From the NCBI GenBank assembly GCA_903860975.1, contig CAIOSI010000009.1, positions 1-64,000 on the forward strand: a stretch of 64,000 nucleotides of DNA. Reading direction: 5' to 3'. A model generated the notes under the pieces. It was not told the origin of the DNA, did no database searches, and saw only the letters and a list, made by a program, of their open reading frames with translations. Shown here in pieces: positions 34,504 to 42,549 of this stretch; the stretch's first letter is position 1; each line of letters starts with the position of its first letter. Source of the DNA: an uncultured Alphaproteobacteria bacterium (lineage in GTDB: Bacteria > Pseudomonadota > Alphaproteobacteria > Caulobacterales > Caulobacteraceae). The position numbers and the translations under genes are program-made.

Positions 34504-35292
34504 CTAGGACTTCACTTGGTTGGCGACACCCAACATGGTGTCGGCCGTGGAGATCACCTTGGAGTTCATCTCGTAGGCGCGCTGCGCAACGATGAGGGCG
34601 GTGATCTCGGTCACCGGGTCGACGTTTGACGCCTCGGTATAGCCTTGCATCAACTGGCCAAATCCCGTCTGGCCGGGCGTGCCGGTGACGGGCGCGCCGG
34701 AGGCGCCGGTCTGTAGGAACAGGTTGCTGCCCTGAGCCGAAAGGCCGCCTTCGTTCATGAAGCTGGCGAGCTCGAGTTGACCAACGACGCTTGGCACCGG
34801 ATTTCCGGGCTGGGTGACCTGCACTTGACCCGATTGTGAGATGGTGACGTTGGTGGCGTCCTGGGCGATGGAGATCGCCGGCTGCACTTGGTAGCCGTCC
34901 TGGGTCACCAACTGGCCTTGGTCGTTGATGGAGAAATTGCCAGCCCGGGTATAGGCCGTCTCGCCGGTGGGCGTCAGAACCTGGAAGTAGCCGCGACCGT
35001 TGATCGCCAGGTCGTACTGGTTTGAGGTGGCGGTCATCGCCCCTTGCGTGCTGATCCGGTAGACCGAGCCGGTTTTGACGCCGGCGCCGATCTGAATGCC
35101 GGTCGGAACGATCGTGCCTTGGTCCGAAGACTGAGCGCCAGCCTGCTGCACGGTTTGGTAGAGCAAGTCCTGGAATTCGGCGCGCTGCTTCTTGAAGCCG
35201 ACGGTGTTCATGTTGGCGATGTTGTTCGAGATAACCTCGACGTTCATCTGCTGTGCGGCCATGCCGGTCGCGGCGGTACGAAGGGCTTGCAT
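34504..35292 (-). CDS. flgG: Flagellar distal rod protein FlgG
   Basis: A 262-residue distal-rod subunit. The N-terminal conserved segment (MQALRTAATGMAAQQMNVEV then ISNNIANMNTVGFKK), the central INGRGYFQV and the C-terminal YTEASNVDPVTEITALIVAQ with YEMNSKVISTAD are diagnostic of FlgG. Length is typical. It follows flgF by 14 bases. No signal peptide: it is exported by the flagellar type III apparatus. Confidence 0.97.
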   Translation of the reverse strand: MQALRTAATGMAAQQMNVEVISNNIANMNTVGFKKQRAEFQDLLYQTVQQAGAQSSDQGTIVPTGIQIGAGVKTGSVYRISTQGAMTATSNQYDLAINGRGYFQVLTPTGETAYTRAGNFSINDQGQLVTQDGYQVQPAISIAQDATNVTISQSGQVQVTQPGNPVPSVVGQLELASFMNEGGLSAQGSNLFLQTGASGAPVTGTPGQTGFGQLMQGYTEASNVDPVTEITALIVAQRAYEMNSKVISTADTMLGVANQVKS

Positions 35293-35306
35293 CGCTCAGA
35301 TCCTCA

Positions 35307-36047
35307 CTATTGCAGCTTGCCGAGGCGCGCGACGGAGTTGCGCGACAAATCGGCTTGGGCGGACATCATTTGGGTGACTTGTTCGTAGGCCCGATTGACC
35401 TCGATCATCTTGGTGATCTGGACGATCGGATTGACGTTGGAACTTTCCAGCATCCCCTGGCGGACCTTGGCATCGGTGGCCGCGCTGGCCTGCTGGTTGG
35501 AGGCGTTCTGGTAGAGGTTGTCGCCCGTCTTCTCGAGCGCCGAGAGGCTACCGAACTTGAAGACGCCGATCTTGCCAATCCGCTCGGTGCCCTGGCTGAC
35601 AACGCCATCAGACGAAATGCTGATCTGACCGGGCTTGCTGACGTCGACGGTGATTTCGCCGCCGCCTTCGTCGGCAACGGGGGCACCTGTCTGAGTGGTG
35701 ATGCGGCCCGTGTCATCGGTACGGAAGCGGCCGTCGCGGGTGTAGCGATCGCCGGCCTTGGTCGTGACCTTGAAGAAGCCTTGACCCTCGATGGCGAGGT
35801 CCAGGGTTGAGTCGGTGCGGCGAAGGCCCCCCTGACTGAAGTCACGCGCGACGCCGTCTGAGCCCACGAACTTGATCGGGCTTGGGCCTTGCAAGGTGAA
35901 GGCGGGAGGCCCTGGGACCTCCTTGGTCATCAGGGATTCAAATTTGAAGCCGGTGGTGTCGGCATTGGCGATGTTGTTCGCGACGATATCCATCTCGCGC
36001 CTCAGCACCATCTGCTTCGACAGTCCGACGTAGATAGAGTTGTCCAT
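35307..36047 (-). CDS. flgF: Flagellar proximal rod protein FlgF
   Basis: A 246-residue rod protein. The ATG at 36047 gives the family start MDNSIYVGLSKQMVLRREMD followed by IVANNIANADTTGFK; the frame is open to 36113 but the extra 22 residues overlap the promoter. The C-terminus has LESSNVNPIVQITKMIEVNR and YEQVTQMMSAQADLSR. First gene of the operon that encodes rod and ring parts, driven by a sigma-54-type promoter at 36097-36112. In Caulobacter this is a class III, FlbD-activated operon. Confidence 0.96.
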   Translation of the reverse strand: MDNSIYVGLSKQMVLRREMDIVANNIANADTTGFKFESLMTKEVPGPPAFTLQGPSPIKFVGSDGVARDFSQGGLRRTDSTLDLAIEGQGFFKVTTKAGDRYTRDGRFRTDDTGRITTQTGAPVADEGGGEITVDVSKPGQISISSDGVVSQGTERIGKIGVFKFGSLSALEKTGDNLYQNASNQQASAATDAKVRQGMLESSNVNPIVQITKMIEVNRAYEQVTQMMSAQADLSRNSVARLGKLQ

Positions 36048-36096
36048 GCGATTTTTCTTTAAGTCGTTGAGGCGTGACACTTTCGCTTTTGGAGGC

Positions 36097-36112
36097 TGCA
36101 AAGTTCGGGCCA
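36097..36112 (-). promoter_or_regulatory. Sigma-54 promoter of the flgF operon
   Basis: On the minus strand the sequence reads TGGCCCGAACTTTGCA. The GG and GC pairs have the exact spacing of the -24/-12 elements (consensus TGGCAC-N5-TTGC), with a single change in the -24 box. A start of transcription near 36087 would leave a leader of some 40 bases before the flgF ATG at 36047. Class III flagellar operons in Caulobacter are sigma-54-dependent, which fits. Confidence 0.8.
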
Positions 36113-36147
36113 ACCCAAAAATTGAGTAAATTCAACAAATAATAAAG

Positions 36148-36224
36148 TTAACGGGCCCATGGCGGCGGAAAATGCCGGGCAGCCTTCGCACTCATTAACG
36201 AGCCTTAAAAACCGCGCGTTAACC
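36148..36224 (+). promoter_or_regulatory. Cluster of TTAA(C) half-sites before fliL, possible CtrA region
   Basis: TTAAC occurs at 36148 and 36195, TTAA at 36205 and TTAACC at 36219. The pair at 36195 and 36205 is spaced by six bases rather than the seven of the CtrA consensus TTAA-N7-TTAA, so the match is imperfect; TTAACC at 36219 fits the half-site form. fliL-fliM is a class II operon controlled by CtrA in Caulobacter, which makes this the natural place for binding. Confidence 0.45.
36163..36177. promoter_or_regulatory. FlbD (ftr)-like dyad upstream of flgF
   Basis: CGGCGGAAAATGCCG has CGGC/GCCG arms around an A-rich centre, resembling Caulobacter ftr elements bound by the sigma-54 activator FlbD (recalled from the literature; exact consensus not checked). 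It lies about 75-90 bases upstream of the predicted flgF start, the range used by such activators, and closer to the divergent fliL gene than to flgF. Confidence 0.5.
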
Positions 36225-36269
36225 AACTTGGCCCATCGGTGAGTGCGTAAGTTTCTAAGGAATGCGCGC

Positions 36270-36872
36270 GTGGCCGAGGCCAAGGTCAAAGAGGCTCCTC
36301 CCGAAGAGGCGCCCGTCGAAGGCGAGGAGGGCGATGCCCCTCCCGCCAAGAAGAAGCTGCCGATGATGTTCCTCATCGCCGGCGCAGTCGCGCTTGTGCT
36401 GGTGCTGGGCGGCGGCGGCGGCGCTGCCTACTTCTTCTTCCTCAAGCCCAAACCCGAAGCTGCGGCCGGCAAGGATGCGAAGAAGAAGCCCGAAAAGAAG
36501 GGCAAGAAAGAAGAAAAAGGCAAGAAGGACGACAAGGCTGCCGCCCAGGTCCGCGAGGGACCAGATGGCGTACTTTTCTACACCCTGCCCGAGATCGTGG
36601 TGAACATGCAGACGGCTGATGGTCGGCCCACCTTCTTGAAGCTGAAGCTCACGCTCGAACTGCCAGACCAAGCCACGGTCGACGGCCTCGAGCCCAACAT
36701 GCCGAGGCTGCAGGACATGTTCCAAACCTTCCTTCGCGAGCTTCGCCCCGAAGACCTGTCGGGCAGCCAGGGCTCCTATCAGCTGCGCATGGAAATTCTG
36801 CGCCGGGTTAACCTGGTGATCGCCCCGTCCAAGGCTAACGCCGTCCTCATTGAGGAGATGCTGATCAACTAG
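36270..36872 (+). CDS. fliL: Flagellar basal-body protein FliL
   Basis: A 200-residue single-pass inner-membrane protein linked to stator function. One membrane segment (MMFLIAGAVALVLVLGGGGG, about residues 31-50) is followed by a strongly Lys-rich periplasmic linker (KKKPEKKGKKEEKGKKDDK) and the FliL domain with LPEIVVNMQTADGRPTFLKL and ALSKANAVLIEEMLIN-like VIAPSKANAVLIEEM. GTG 36270 is preferred, with AAGGA eight bases upstream; a GTG at 36243 would add nine atypical residues. First gene of the fliL-fliM transcript, divergent from flgF. Confidence 0.92.
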   Translation: MAEAKVKEAPPEEAPVEGEEGDAPPAKKKLPMMFLIAGAVALVLVLGGGGGAAYFFFLKPKPEAAAGKDAKKKPEKKGKKEEKGKKDDKAAAQVREGPDGVLFYTLPEIVVNMQTADGRPTFLKLKLTLELPDQATVDGLEPNMPRLQDMFQTFLRELRPEDLSGSQGSYQLRMEILRRVNLVIAPSKANAVLIEEMLIN

Positions 36873-36908
36873 CGCTCCCCCAAAGGAGCGCCTGCGATCG
36901 AATTGCGC

Positions 36909-37988
36909 ATGGCCGACGAACCTGAAAATCCCGCCGAAGACGACATGAGCGCCGCACCTGTTGGCGGTGAGGAGGTCAACTCATGGGCCGATAGTGGCGC
37001 AAGCGATGAGCGCATCCTCAATCAGGACGAGATCGACAGCCTTCTGGGCTTCGACATGTCTGAAGAACCGGGCGGCGAGCGGACGGGCATCCGCGCCATC
37101 ATCAACTCGGCATTGGTGTCCTATGAGCGCCTGCCGATGCTGGAGATCGTCTTTGACCGCCTTGTGCGGTTGATGACCACCAGCCTGCGGAATTTTACCT
37201 CCGACAACGTCGAAGTGAGCCTGGACAACATCTCCTCGATCCGGTTCGGCGACTATCTGAACTCGATCCCGCTGCCGGCGATCCTGTCGGTGTTCCGCGC
37301 CGAAGAGCTCAACAATTACGGCCTGCTGACGGTCGACTCCAACCTGATCTACTCGATTGTCGACGTGCTGCTTGGCGGCAGACGTGGCACGGCCGCCATG
37401 CGCATTGAAGGCCGCCCGTACACGACCATCGAGCGGGTGCTCGTGCAGCGGATGGTCGAGGTCGTTCTGGCTGATGCCCGAGAGGCCTTCGAGCCTTTGA
37501 CCTCTGTAAACTTCACACTGGACCGCCTGGAAACAAACCCGCGCTTCGCGGCCATCGCGCGGCCGGCGAACGCTGCGATCTTGGTGAAGCTGCGCATCGA
37601 CATGGAAGACCGGGGCGGCCGCATCGAGCTGCTTTTGCCCTACGCCACGCTCGAACCCATCCGGAAAATGCTGCTGCAGCAGTTCATGGGTGAGAAATTC
37701 GGACGCGACAACATCTGGGAAGGCCACTTGGCCACGGAGTTGTGGACCACGACCATGGAGGTTCGCGCCGTGCTCGACGAGCAGCAACTCGGCCTTAAAC
37801 AGGTGCTCGACCTGAAGGTCGGTGACACCTTGATGCTGAACGCCACCCCCGACAGCCTGGTCGAGCTTCGCGCTGGCGTCATTCCGCTCACCCGCGGCCG
37901 AATGGGCCGCCGCAACACCCATATCGCCGTTCGCGTCGAGGCGCCTTTGACGCCTCACGCCCGACAAGCCGTGCAGAGGTCCCTATGA
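36909..37988 (+). CDS. fliM: Flagellar motor switch protein FliM
   Basis: A 359-residue C-ring protein. Seen: the EIDSLL CheY-binding peptide LNQDEIDSLLGF (here about residues 38-49, preceded by an acidic extension), the CheC-like middle domain with FGDYLNSIPLPAILSVF and TTIERVLVQRMVEVVLAD, and the C-terminal SpoA domain with DLKVGDTLMLNATPDSLVEL. It controls rotation direction and is needed for assembly. ATG 36909 is used; a TTG two codons upstream is possible. The stop overlaps the next start (ATGA). Confidence 0.96.
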   Translation: MADEPENPAEDDMSAAPVGGEEVNSWADSGASDERILNQDEIDSLLGFDMSEEPGGERTGIRAIINSALVSYERLPMLEIVFDRLVRLMTTSLRNFTSDNVEVSLDNISSIRFGDYLNSIPLPAILSVFRAEELNNYGLLTVDSNLIYSIVDVLLGGRRGTAAMRIEGRPYTTIERVLVQRMVEVVLADAREAFEPLTSVNFTLDRLETNPRFAAIARPANAAILVKLRIDMEDRGGRIELLLPYATLEPIRKMLLQQFMGEKFGRDNIWEGHLATELWTTTMEVRAVLDEQQLGLKQVLDLKVGDTLMLNATPDSLVELRAGVIPLTRGRMGRRNTHIAVRVEAPLTPHARQAVQRSL

Positions 37989-38524
37989 GTCTCATCGGAC
38001 TAGCGATGAATGTGCTTCTGGCGTGCCTATTGCTCGCCGCATTGAGCCTGGGATGGCGCCTTAATCGCCGGCTGAAGGCCTTGCGAGACAGTCATGATGG
38101 CTTCGCGGTCGCCGTCGCTGAGCTGAACCATGCCGCAGCGCGCGCTGAACAAGGCCTTTCTGATCTTCGCGCCGCAACCGACGAGGCGGTCGATATTCTC
38201 GGCGATCGCATCGAAAAGGGCCGCGCCCTGGCGATCAGGCTGGAGCGCCTGAATGAGCGGGTCGAAACGGCCTCGCCGCCGCAGCGCCCGGTGTCACCGC
38301 CTGTCGAAGCTGTGCAAGACGATCCTGTCGCCGAGCGCCGCCTTAGCGCGCTTCTCGCCGCTGCGCGCGAAATGCGCGCCGGACGCGTCGCCTCGTCTCC
38401 TCGGGCCACGGACCGACCCCTGCTTGATCCGCGCCCGGCACCGCGTTTCCGCCGCGACGCCGATGACGACCTGTTTGACGATGAGCCGCTGGTTCTTGAC
38501 GTTGTCCGTGGAGCCACCCGTTGA
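37985..38524 (+). CDS. DUF6468 membrane protein of the fliLM operon
   Basis: A 179-residue protein with one N-terminal membrane helix (AMNVLLACLLLAALSLGWRL) followed by a coiled-coil-like cytosolic stretch (AVAVAELNHAAARAEQGL, then RAATDEAVDILGDRIEKG) and a Pro/Asp-rich tail ending FDDEPLVLDVVRG. The pattern matches DUF6468 as I recall it, a small family found in alphaproteobacterial flagellar operons with no proven role. It overlaps fliM by four bases and its stop overlaps the next TTG, so it belongs to a tightly coupled operon and probably serves the flagellum. Confidence 0.8.
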   Translation: MSLIGLAMNVLLACLLLAALSLGWRLNRRLKALRDSHDGFAVAVAELNHAAARAEQGLSDLRAATDEAVDILGDRIEKGRALAIRLERLNERVETASPPQRPVSPPVEAVQDDPVAERRLSALLAAAREMRAGRVASSPRATDRPLLDPRPAPRFRRDADDDLFDDEPLVLDVVRGATR

Positions 38525-39525
38525 AATCTATGCCTCGCATTCTTCCATTGGTCGGCATCGCCGTCGGTGGTGTCTTGGCGATCAACGCGCTGAGCGGCGC
38601 CCGCGATCTGCCGGACATGATCTCTGGGGCGAAGGCCTTCGCCGAAGAGGCCGCCGCCAAGCCCGCCAAGCCCGCCAAGCCCGGCAAGCCCGCAGCCAAG
38701 GCCGTGACCGCAAAAGCAGCCGATCCGACGACGGCGGCAGCTGCACCGGCAATCGTCGGTGGCGCAACGGCTGCCTCGGCTCCGACGGGCGATGCAAAGG
38801 ACGCCGCCGCAACGGCTGGCCTTCCGCCGGCGTCCATTCAGCCGAAAAGTGTCTGTGCGCCCACGGCCGCCGAACTCGCCAAGGAGGCCGGTCTTTCGCC
38901 CGGTGAGCTGCAGGTGCTGCAAAACCTGGGTGCCCGCCGCGGCCAACTCGATCAACGTGAGGCCGATCTTTCGACCCAACTTGCGCTTCTCGCTGCTGCC
39001 GAGGCCAAGCTCGACGCAAAGACCAAGGTCTTGGCCGGACTAAAGGCCGATGTTCAGGCCCTGCTGGCCCAGGCAGACGGACGCGAGGCCGGCGAAGTCG
39101 AGCGCCTGGTGAAAGTCTATGAAGGCATGAAGCCGAAGGACGCGGCACTTCGCATGGCGATCCTGGACGACAATGTCCGCCTGCCAATCGCGGCAAAAAT
39201 GAAAGAGCGCGCACTTTCCGCTGTCATCGGACAGATGCAGCCGGCGGAAGCTAAGAAGCTTACCGAGTCCCTGGCGCACCGCTTTTCCGCAGCCCAGACA
39301 CTCGCCCAGAATGCCTCGGCCCAGGCAGATGCCGCAGCTTCGGCCACGGGGGGGGCGGCGACACCCAAGGCGCCAGCCAAAGCCAAGCCGGTTCGTGCCG
39401 CGACGAAGGCTGCGCCGCGCAAAAAAGCTCCGGCTGATGCTGAAGCCGCCGCCTCGCCGCCGGCCGAAAAACCTGCGGCGGCTGCCCCAGCGGCGGCGGC
39501 AACGCCACCTGCCAAGGCCGGGTAG
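38521..39525 (+). CDS. MotE/MgtE-N-like flagellar-operon protein
   Basis: A 334-residue, Ala/Lys/Pro-rich protein. N-terminal membrane segment ILPLVGIAVGGVLAINAL, a low-complexity KPAKPAKPGKPAAK region, then a helical coiled coil (LGARRGQLDQREADLSTQLA) and an MgtE-N-like unit with KVYEGMKPKDAALRMAILDD and VIGQMQPAEAKKLTESLA. This order is that of MotE, a periplasmic chaperone of MotC in rhizobia. The C-terminal tail (from about 270) is again AK/P-rich. TTG 38521 fits a GGAG six bases upstream and overlaps the DUF6468 stop; ATG 38530 is the alternative start. Confidence 0.78.
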   Translation: MKSMPRILPLVGIAVGGVLAINALSGARDLPDMISGAKAFAEEAAAKPAKPAKPGKPAAKAVTAKAADPTTAAAAPAIVGGATAASAPTGDAKDAAATAGLPPASIQPKSVCAPTAAELAKEAGLSPGELQVLQNLGARRGQLDQREADLSTQLALLAAAEAKLDAKTKVLAGLKADVQALLAQADGREAGEVERLVKVYEGMKPKDAALRMAILDDNVRLPIAAKMKERALSAVIGQMQPAEAKKLTESLAHRFSAAQTLAQNASAQADAAASATGGAATPKAPAKAKPVRAATKAAPRKKAPADAEAAASPPAEKPAAAAPAAAATPPAKAG

Positions 39526-39530
39526 GGCTC

Positions 39531-42443
39531 GTGACCCTGCGCCATACCCTGCGCGCAGGTGTGGCGGCGATCGCCGTCGCGAGCGTCGTTGCGCCTGCCG
39601 GTGCGGCACCGAGCGGCATCGATGTGCGGGTCGCTCAAGCCGACGGCTTCTCACGCGTTGAGTTCAAGGGTGCGCCTCAGGCGGCGATCAAGCGCGACGG
39701 TCAGGTCCTGACCCTCAATTTTCCCCGCGACGCTGACCCCGACATTGCGCGTCTGCGCACGGCGCCGCCGAAGTGGATTAAGACGGCTGAGAAGCGTCAT
39801 GTCGGCGGCCACCTGCAGATCCTGCTGACCCTATCCGACGACGCCGACTTCAAGGCGGGCTCGTCTGACGGTGCGATGTACGTCAACGTTTTCCAAAAGC
39901 CCCCGCCGAGCGCAGCGGAACTTGCCGCCGCCAAGGCCCTGGCTGCCGATCCGCCGCGACCCAACCCCGTTCCGGCGGGCGGCGTGGTCCACATGGTCTC
40001 GAAGATCGACAACGCGCAGGTACAGTTCAGCTTCGAATGGGCCAATCCAGCTGGCGCGGCGGTATTTCGGCGCGGCGACGCAATCTGGGTGGTGTTTGAC
40101 GCACCTGCCGTAATTGACGTTGCCCATGCCCCGCGGGGTCTGGTTCAGTTTACGGCCGTTTCGGCGACCCGCGGTACGGACTACGCCGCCGTCCGCATCG
40201 AAGCCGGGCATGGCATTCCGGTGTTCGCCAATTCGATTGGCAACACCTGGACGGTCTCGCTCGGCCCCGGATATGAGAGCTCACCCAGCGTCATCCGCGT
40301 CCAGCGCGATGACGCCGAGGGTCCTGCCACACTGAAGGCTGCCGTCGCCGGCTCCACCAAAATCGTGCAGCTTGCTGATCCGCAGGCTGGCGACACCCTC
40401 AGCGTTGTCACCGCACTCGGCCCGTCGAAAGGGCTCCCCAGCCGACGAGACTATGCCCAGGTGTCCGTGCTGTCATCGGCGCAGGGCTTGGCGGTCGAGT
40501 CTCACATTGAAGATCTGACGGTTCGGCGCGACGGCGACATCATTCGTATGGGCCGCCCCATCGGGCTGGCTTTGTCGCCAAGCTTTGCGACCGAAGAGAC
40601 CGCGCGGCTGACGGTGGATGCGCCCAGGCCGGCCATCATGCCGGCTTTGATCAACTACGAGGACTGGCCGAAGACCGGGCCCAAAGGCTTCTTGGATCGC
40701 TACCATAGGCTGTTGAACGCTGCGACGATCGAGGGCGCCAACAAGGAGCGCGCCGCCCCCGTCGGCGCGCGCATGGCCTTGGCGCGCTTCCTCGTGGGCT
40801 CCGAACTTTCGTTCGAGGCGATCGGCGTTCTGAACGATGCCGCCCGGGCCAACCCCGCGGTGATGGAGAACCCGGAATTCCGCGGACTTCGCGGCATCGC
40901 CCGGGTCATGGCGCGTCGTTACAAAGAGGCCGAAGCGGACTTCTCGGTTCCGGCCCTGGTCGAAGATCGTTCGAGCTCGCTCTGGCGGGCCTATATCGCT
41001 GCCCAACAGGCGCAATGGCCAGAAGCACGCGCGCAATTCGCCAAGGGCTCAGAAGCCTTCAACATGTTCTCGCCGACGTGGAAGGCGCGCTTTGCGCGGG
41101 CCGACGCGCAGGCTGCGCTCGCCCAGGGCGACTTCCCGCACGCCAATGCGCGTATCCAACTGGCTCTGGCTGACAAGACAGACGTCTGGGAAGAGCTTGC
41201 TACACGCCTGGTTCAGGCCCGCATTCTCGAGCAAGAGGGCCATAAGGACCGCGCGCTGCGGATGTACACGGCCATCGCCTCGGTCCCGCGGGTATCGCTG
41301 TCTTCACCTGCTCTTTTGCGCGCGACCCAGATTAAGCTGGAAACGGGCAAGGTGACGCCGCTCCAGGCCGCCACAGTCTTCGACGGGCTTCGCTACCGCT
41401 GGCGTGGTGATGCATCCGAGCTTGAAACGATCCGCGCCCTGGGCCAGCTCTACCTGGGCCAGGGCCGCTACCGCGAGGCGCTTGAAACCTTGCGCTCGGC
41501 CGGCGCGCGGCAATCCGAACTGCCTGAGGCCTTGCAACTGCAATCAGATCTGGCGGCGGCTTTCCGCGCTCTCTTCCTGAACGGCAACGCGGATGGGCTG
41601 GAGCCGGTGCAGGCGTTGGCGTTGTTCAAGGATTTCAAGGAACTGACGCCGATTGGATCTGACGGCGACCTCATGGTCCGCAAGCTGGTGCGGCGACTCG
41701 TCGACGTCGATCTTCTCGATGAGGCGGCGGTGCTGCTGAAGTACCAGACTGAAAACCGGCTAGATGGCGTGCCCAAGGCCCAGGTCGCGACCGACCTGGC
41801 GGTCATCTATCTGATGGATAAGAAGCCTGAGCTGGCTTTGGAGGCGATTAATAATTCCCGCACGACCACTCTGCCGGCCGCCCTTACCGCCGAGCGTCGA
41901 CTGGTGGAGGCCCGCGCATGGTCCGGCGTTGGCCGCTATGACTCGTCGTTGGAAATCATCGAGAAAGACAACTCCAAGGACGCCACAGAGCTGCGCGCCG
42001 AAATCAACTGGAAGCAGAAGGACTGGGCCAAGGCCGGACCTCAGTTCGAAAAATCCCTTGGAGACCGCTGGAAGAACCCTGCTGCGCTATCTGCCGATGA
42101 CGAGGGCAAGCTTCTGCGCGCCGGGGTCGCCTACAGCCTGGCAGGCGAGGATGGGGCGCTTCTTCGCTTGAGTGGCCTGTACAAGGGCTTCTTCGAAGGT
42201 GCCCACAACCCAGAGGCGCTGCGGATCGCGCTGACTGGGGTATCGACCAATCGCTTGAGCGTGGCCGACTTCGGTCGCGTTAGTGCCGACAACGAGGCCT
42301 TTAGCGGCTGGGTCAACAAGATGAAGGTCCGCTTCAAGACGCAGCCAGCACCCTTAGGCACGGGCAAGCCGCCGATCGCGCCCGCCAAAGCCCCGGCCAA
42401 GCAGGCGCTTGCCACGCCAGCTGTCAGCCCCACCAAGGGCTGA
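39531..42443 (+). CDS. Large TPR-repeat protein of the fliLM operon
   Basis: A 970-residue exported protein: signal peptide ending VAPAGAAPS, then a beta-rich N-terminal half (about 28-370, AMIN-like strands such as SRVEFKGAPQAAIKRDGQVL), then helical TPR-type repeats from about 390 to 900. These include ARFLVGSELSFEAIGVLNDA, RYKEAEADFSVPALVED and LYLGQGRYREALETLRSAGA. It starts with GTG five bases after the MotE-like gene, with GGGTAGGG upstream. I know of comparable large TPR proteins after fliM in Caulobacter relatives but not of a proven function; a periplasmic scaffold for motor or stator parts is inference. C-terminus ends in a PAKAPAK tail. Confidence 0.75.
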   Translation: MTLRHTLRAGVAAIAVASVVAPAGAAPSGIDVRVAQADGFSRVEFKGAPQAAIKRDGQVLTLNFPRDADPDIARLRTAPPKWIKTAEKRHVGGHLQILLTLSDDADFKAGSSDGAMYVNVFQKPPPSAAELAAAKALAADPPRPNPVPAGGVVHMVSKIDNAQVQFSFEWANPAGAAVFRRGDAIWVVFDAPAVIDVAHAPRGLVQFTAVSATRGTDYAAVRIEAGHGIPVFANSIGNTWTVSLGPGYESSPSVIRVQRDDAEGPATLKAAVAGSTKIVQLADPQAGDTLSVVTALGPSKGLPSRRDYAQVSVLSSAQGLAVESHIEDLTVRRDGDIIRMGRPIGLALSPSFATEETARLTVDAPRPAIMPALINYEDWPKTGPKGFLDRYHRLLNAATIEGANKERAAPVGARMALARFLVGSELSFEAIGVLNDAARANPAVMENPEFRGLRGIARVMARRYKEAEADFSVPALVEDRSSSLWRAYIAAQQAQWPEARAQFAKGSEAFNMFSPTWKARFARADAQAALAQGDFPHANARIQLALADKTDVWEELATRLVQARILEQEGHKDRALRMYTAIASVPRVSLSSPALLRATQIKLETGKVTPLQAATVFDGLRYRWRGDASELETIRALGQLYLGQGRYREALETLRSAGARQSELPEALQLQSDLAAAFRALFLNGNADGLEPVQALALFKDFKELTPIGSDGDLMVRKLVRRLVDVDLLDEAAVLLKYQTENRLDGVPKAQVATDLAVIYLMDKKPELALEAINNSRTTTLPAALTAERRLVEARAWSGVGRYDSSLEIIEKDNSKDATELRAEINWKQKDWAKAGPQFEKSLGDRWKNPAALSADDEGKLLRAGVAYSLAGEDGALLRLSGLYKGFFEGAHNPEALRIALTGVSTNRLSVADFGRVSADNEAFSGWVNKMKVRFKTQPAPLGTGKPPIAPAKAPAKQALATPAVSPTKG

Positions 42444-42454
42444 TTGCTTAGCTC

Positions 42455-42475
42455 AAGGTGACGCTAGGTCACTTT
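42455..42475 (+). terminator. Candidate hairpin after the TPR gene
   Basis: AAGGTGAC (42455-42462) pairs with GTCACTTT (42468-42475) around GCTAG, one G-T pair included. A short T-containing stretch follows but no clean T-run, so it may be a weak terminator closing the fliLM operon. Confidence 0.35.
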
Positions 42476-42549
42476 CTGCTCTGACTTTGTTGAAATAATT
42501 CTGAACCGATCCAATGGTATCAGAAGGCAACAAAATGGGAGTCGACGCC

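Noticed and set aside
36981..37967. 328-codon frame antisense to fliM
   Set aside because: fliM is complete and diagnostic on the plus strand.
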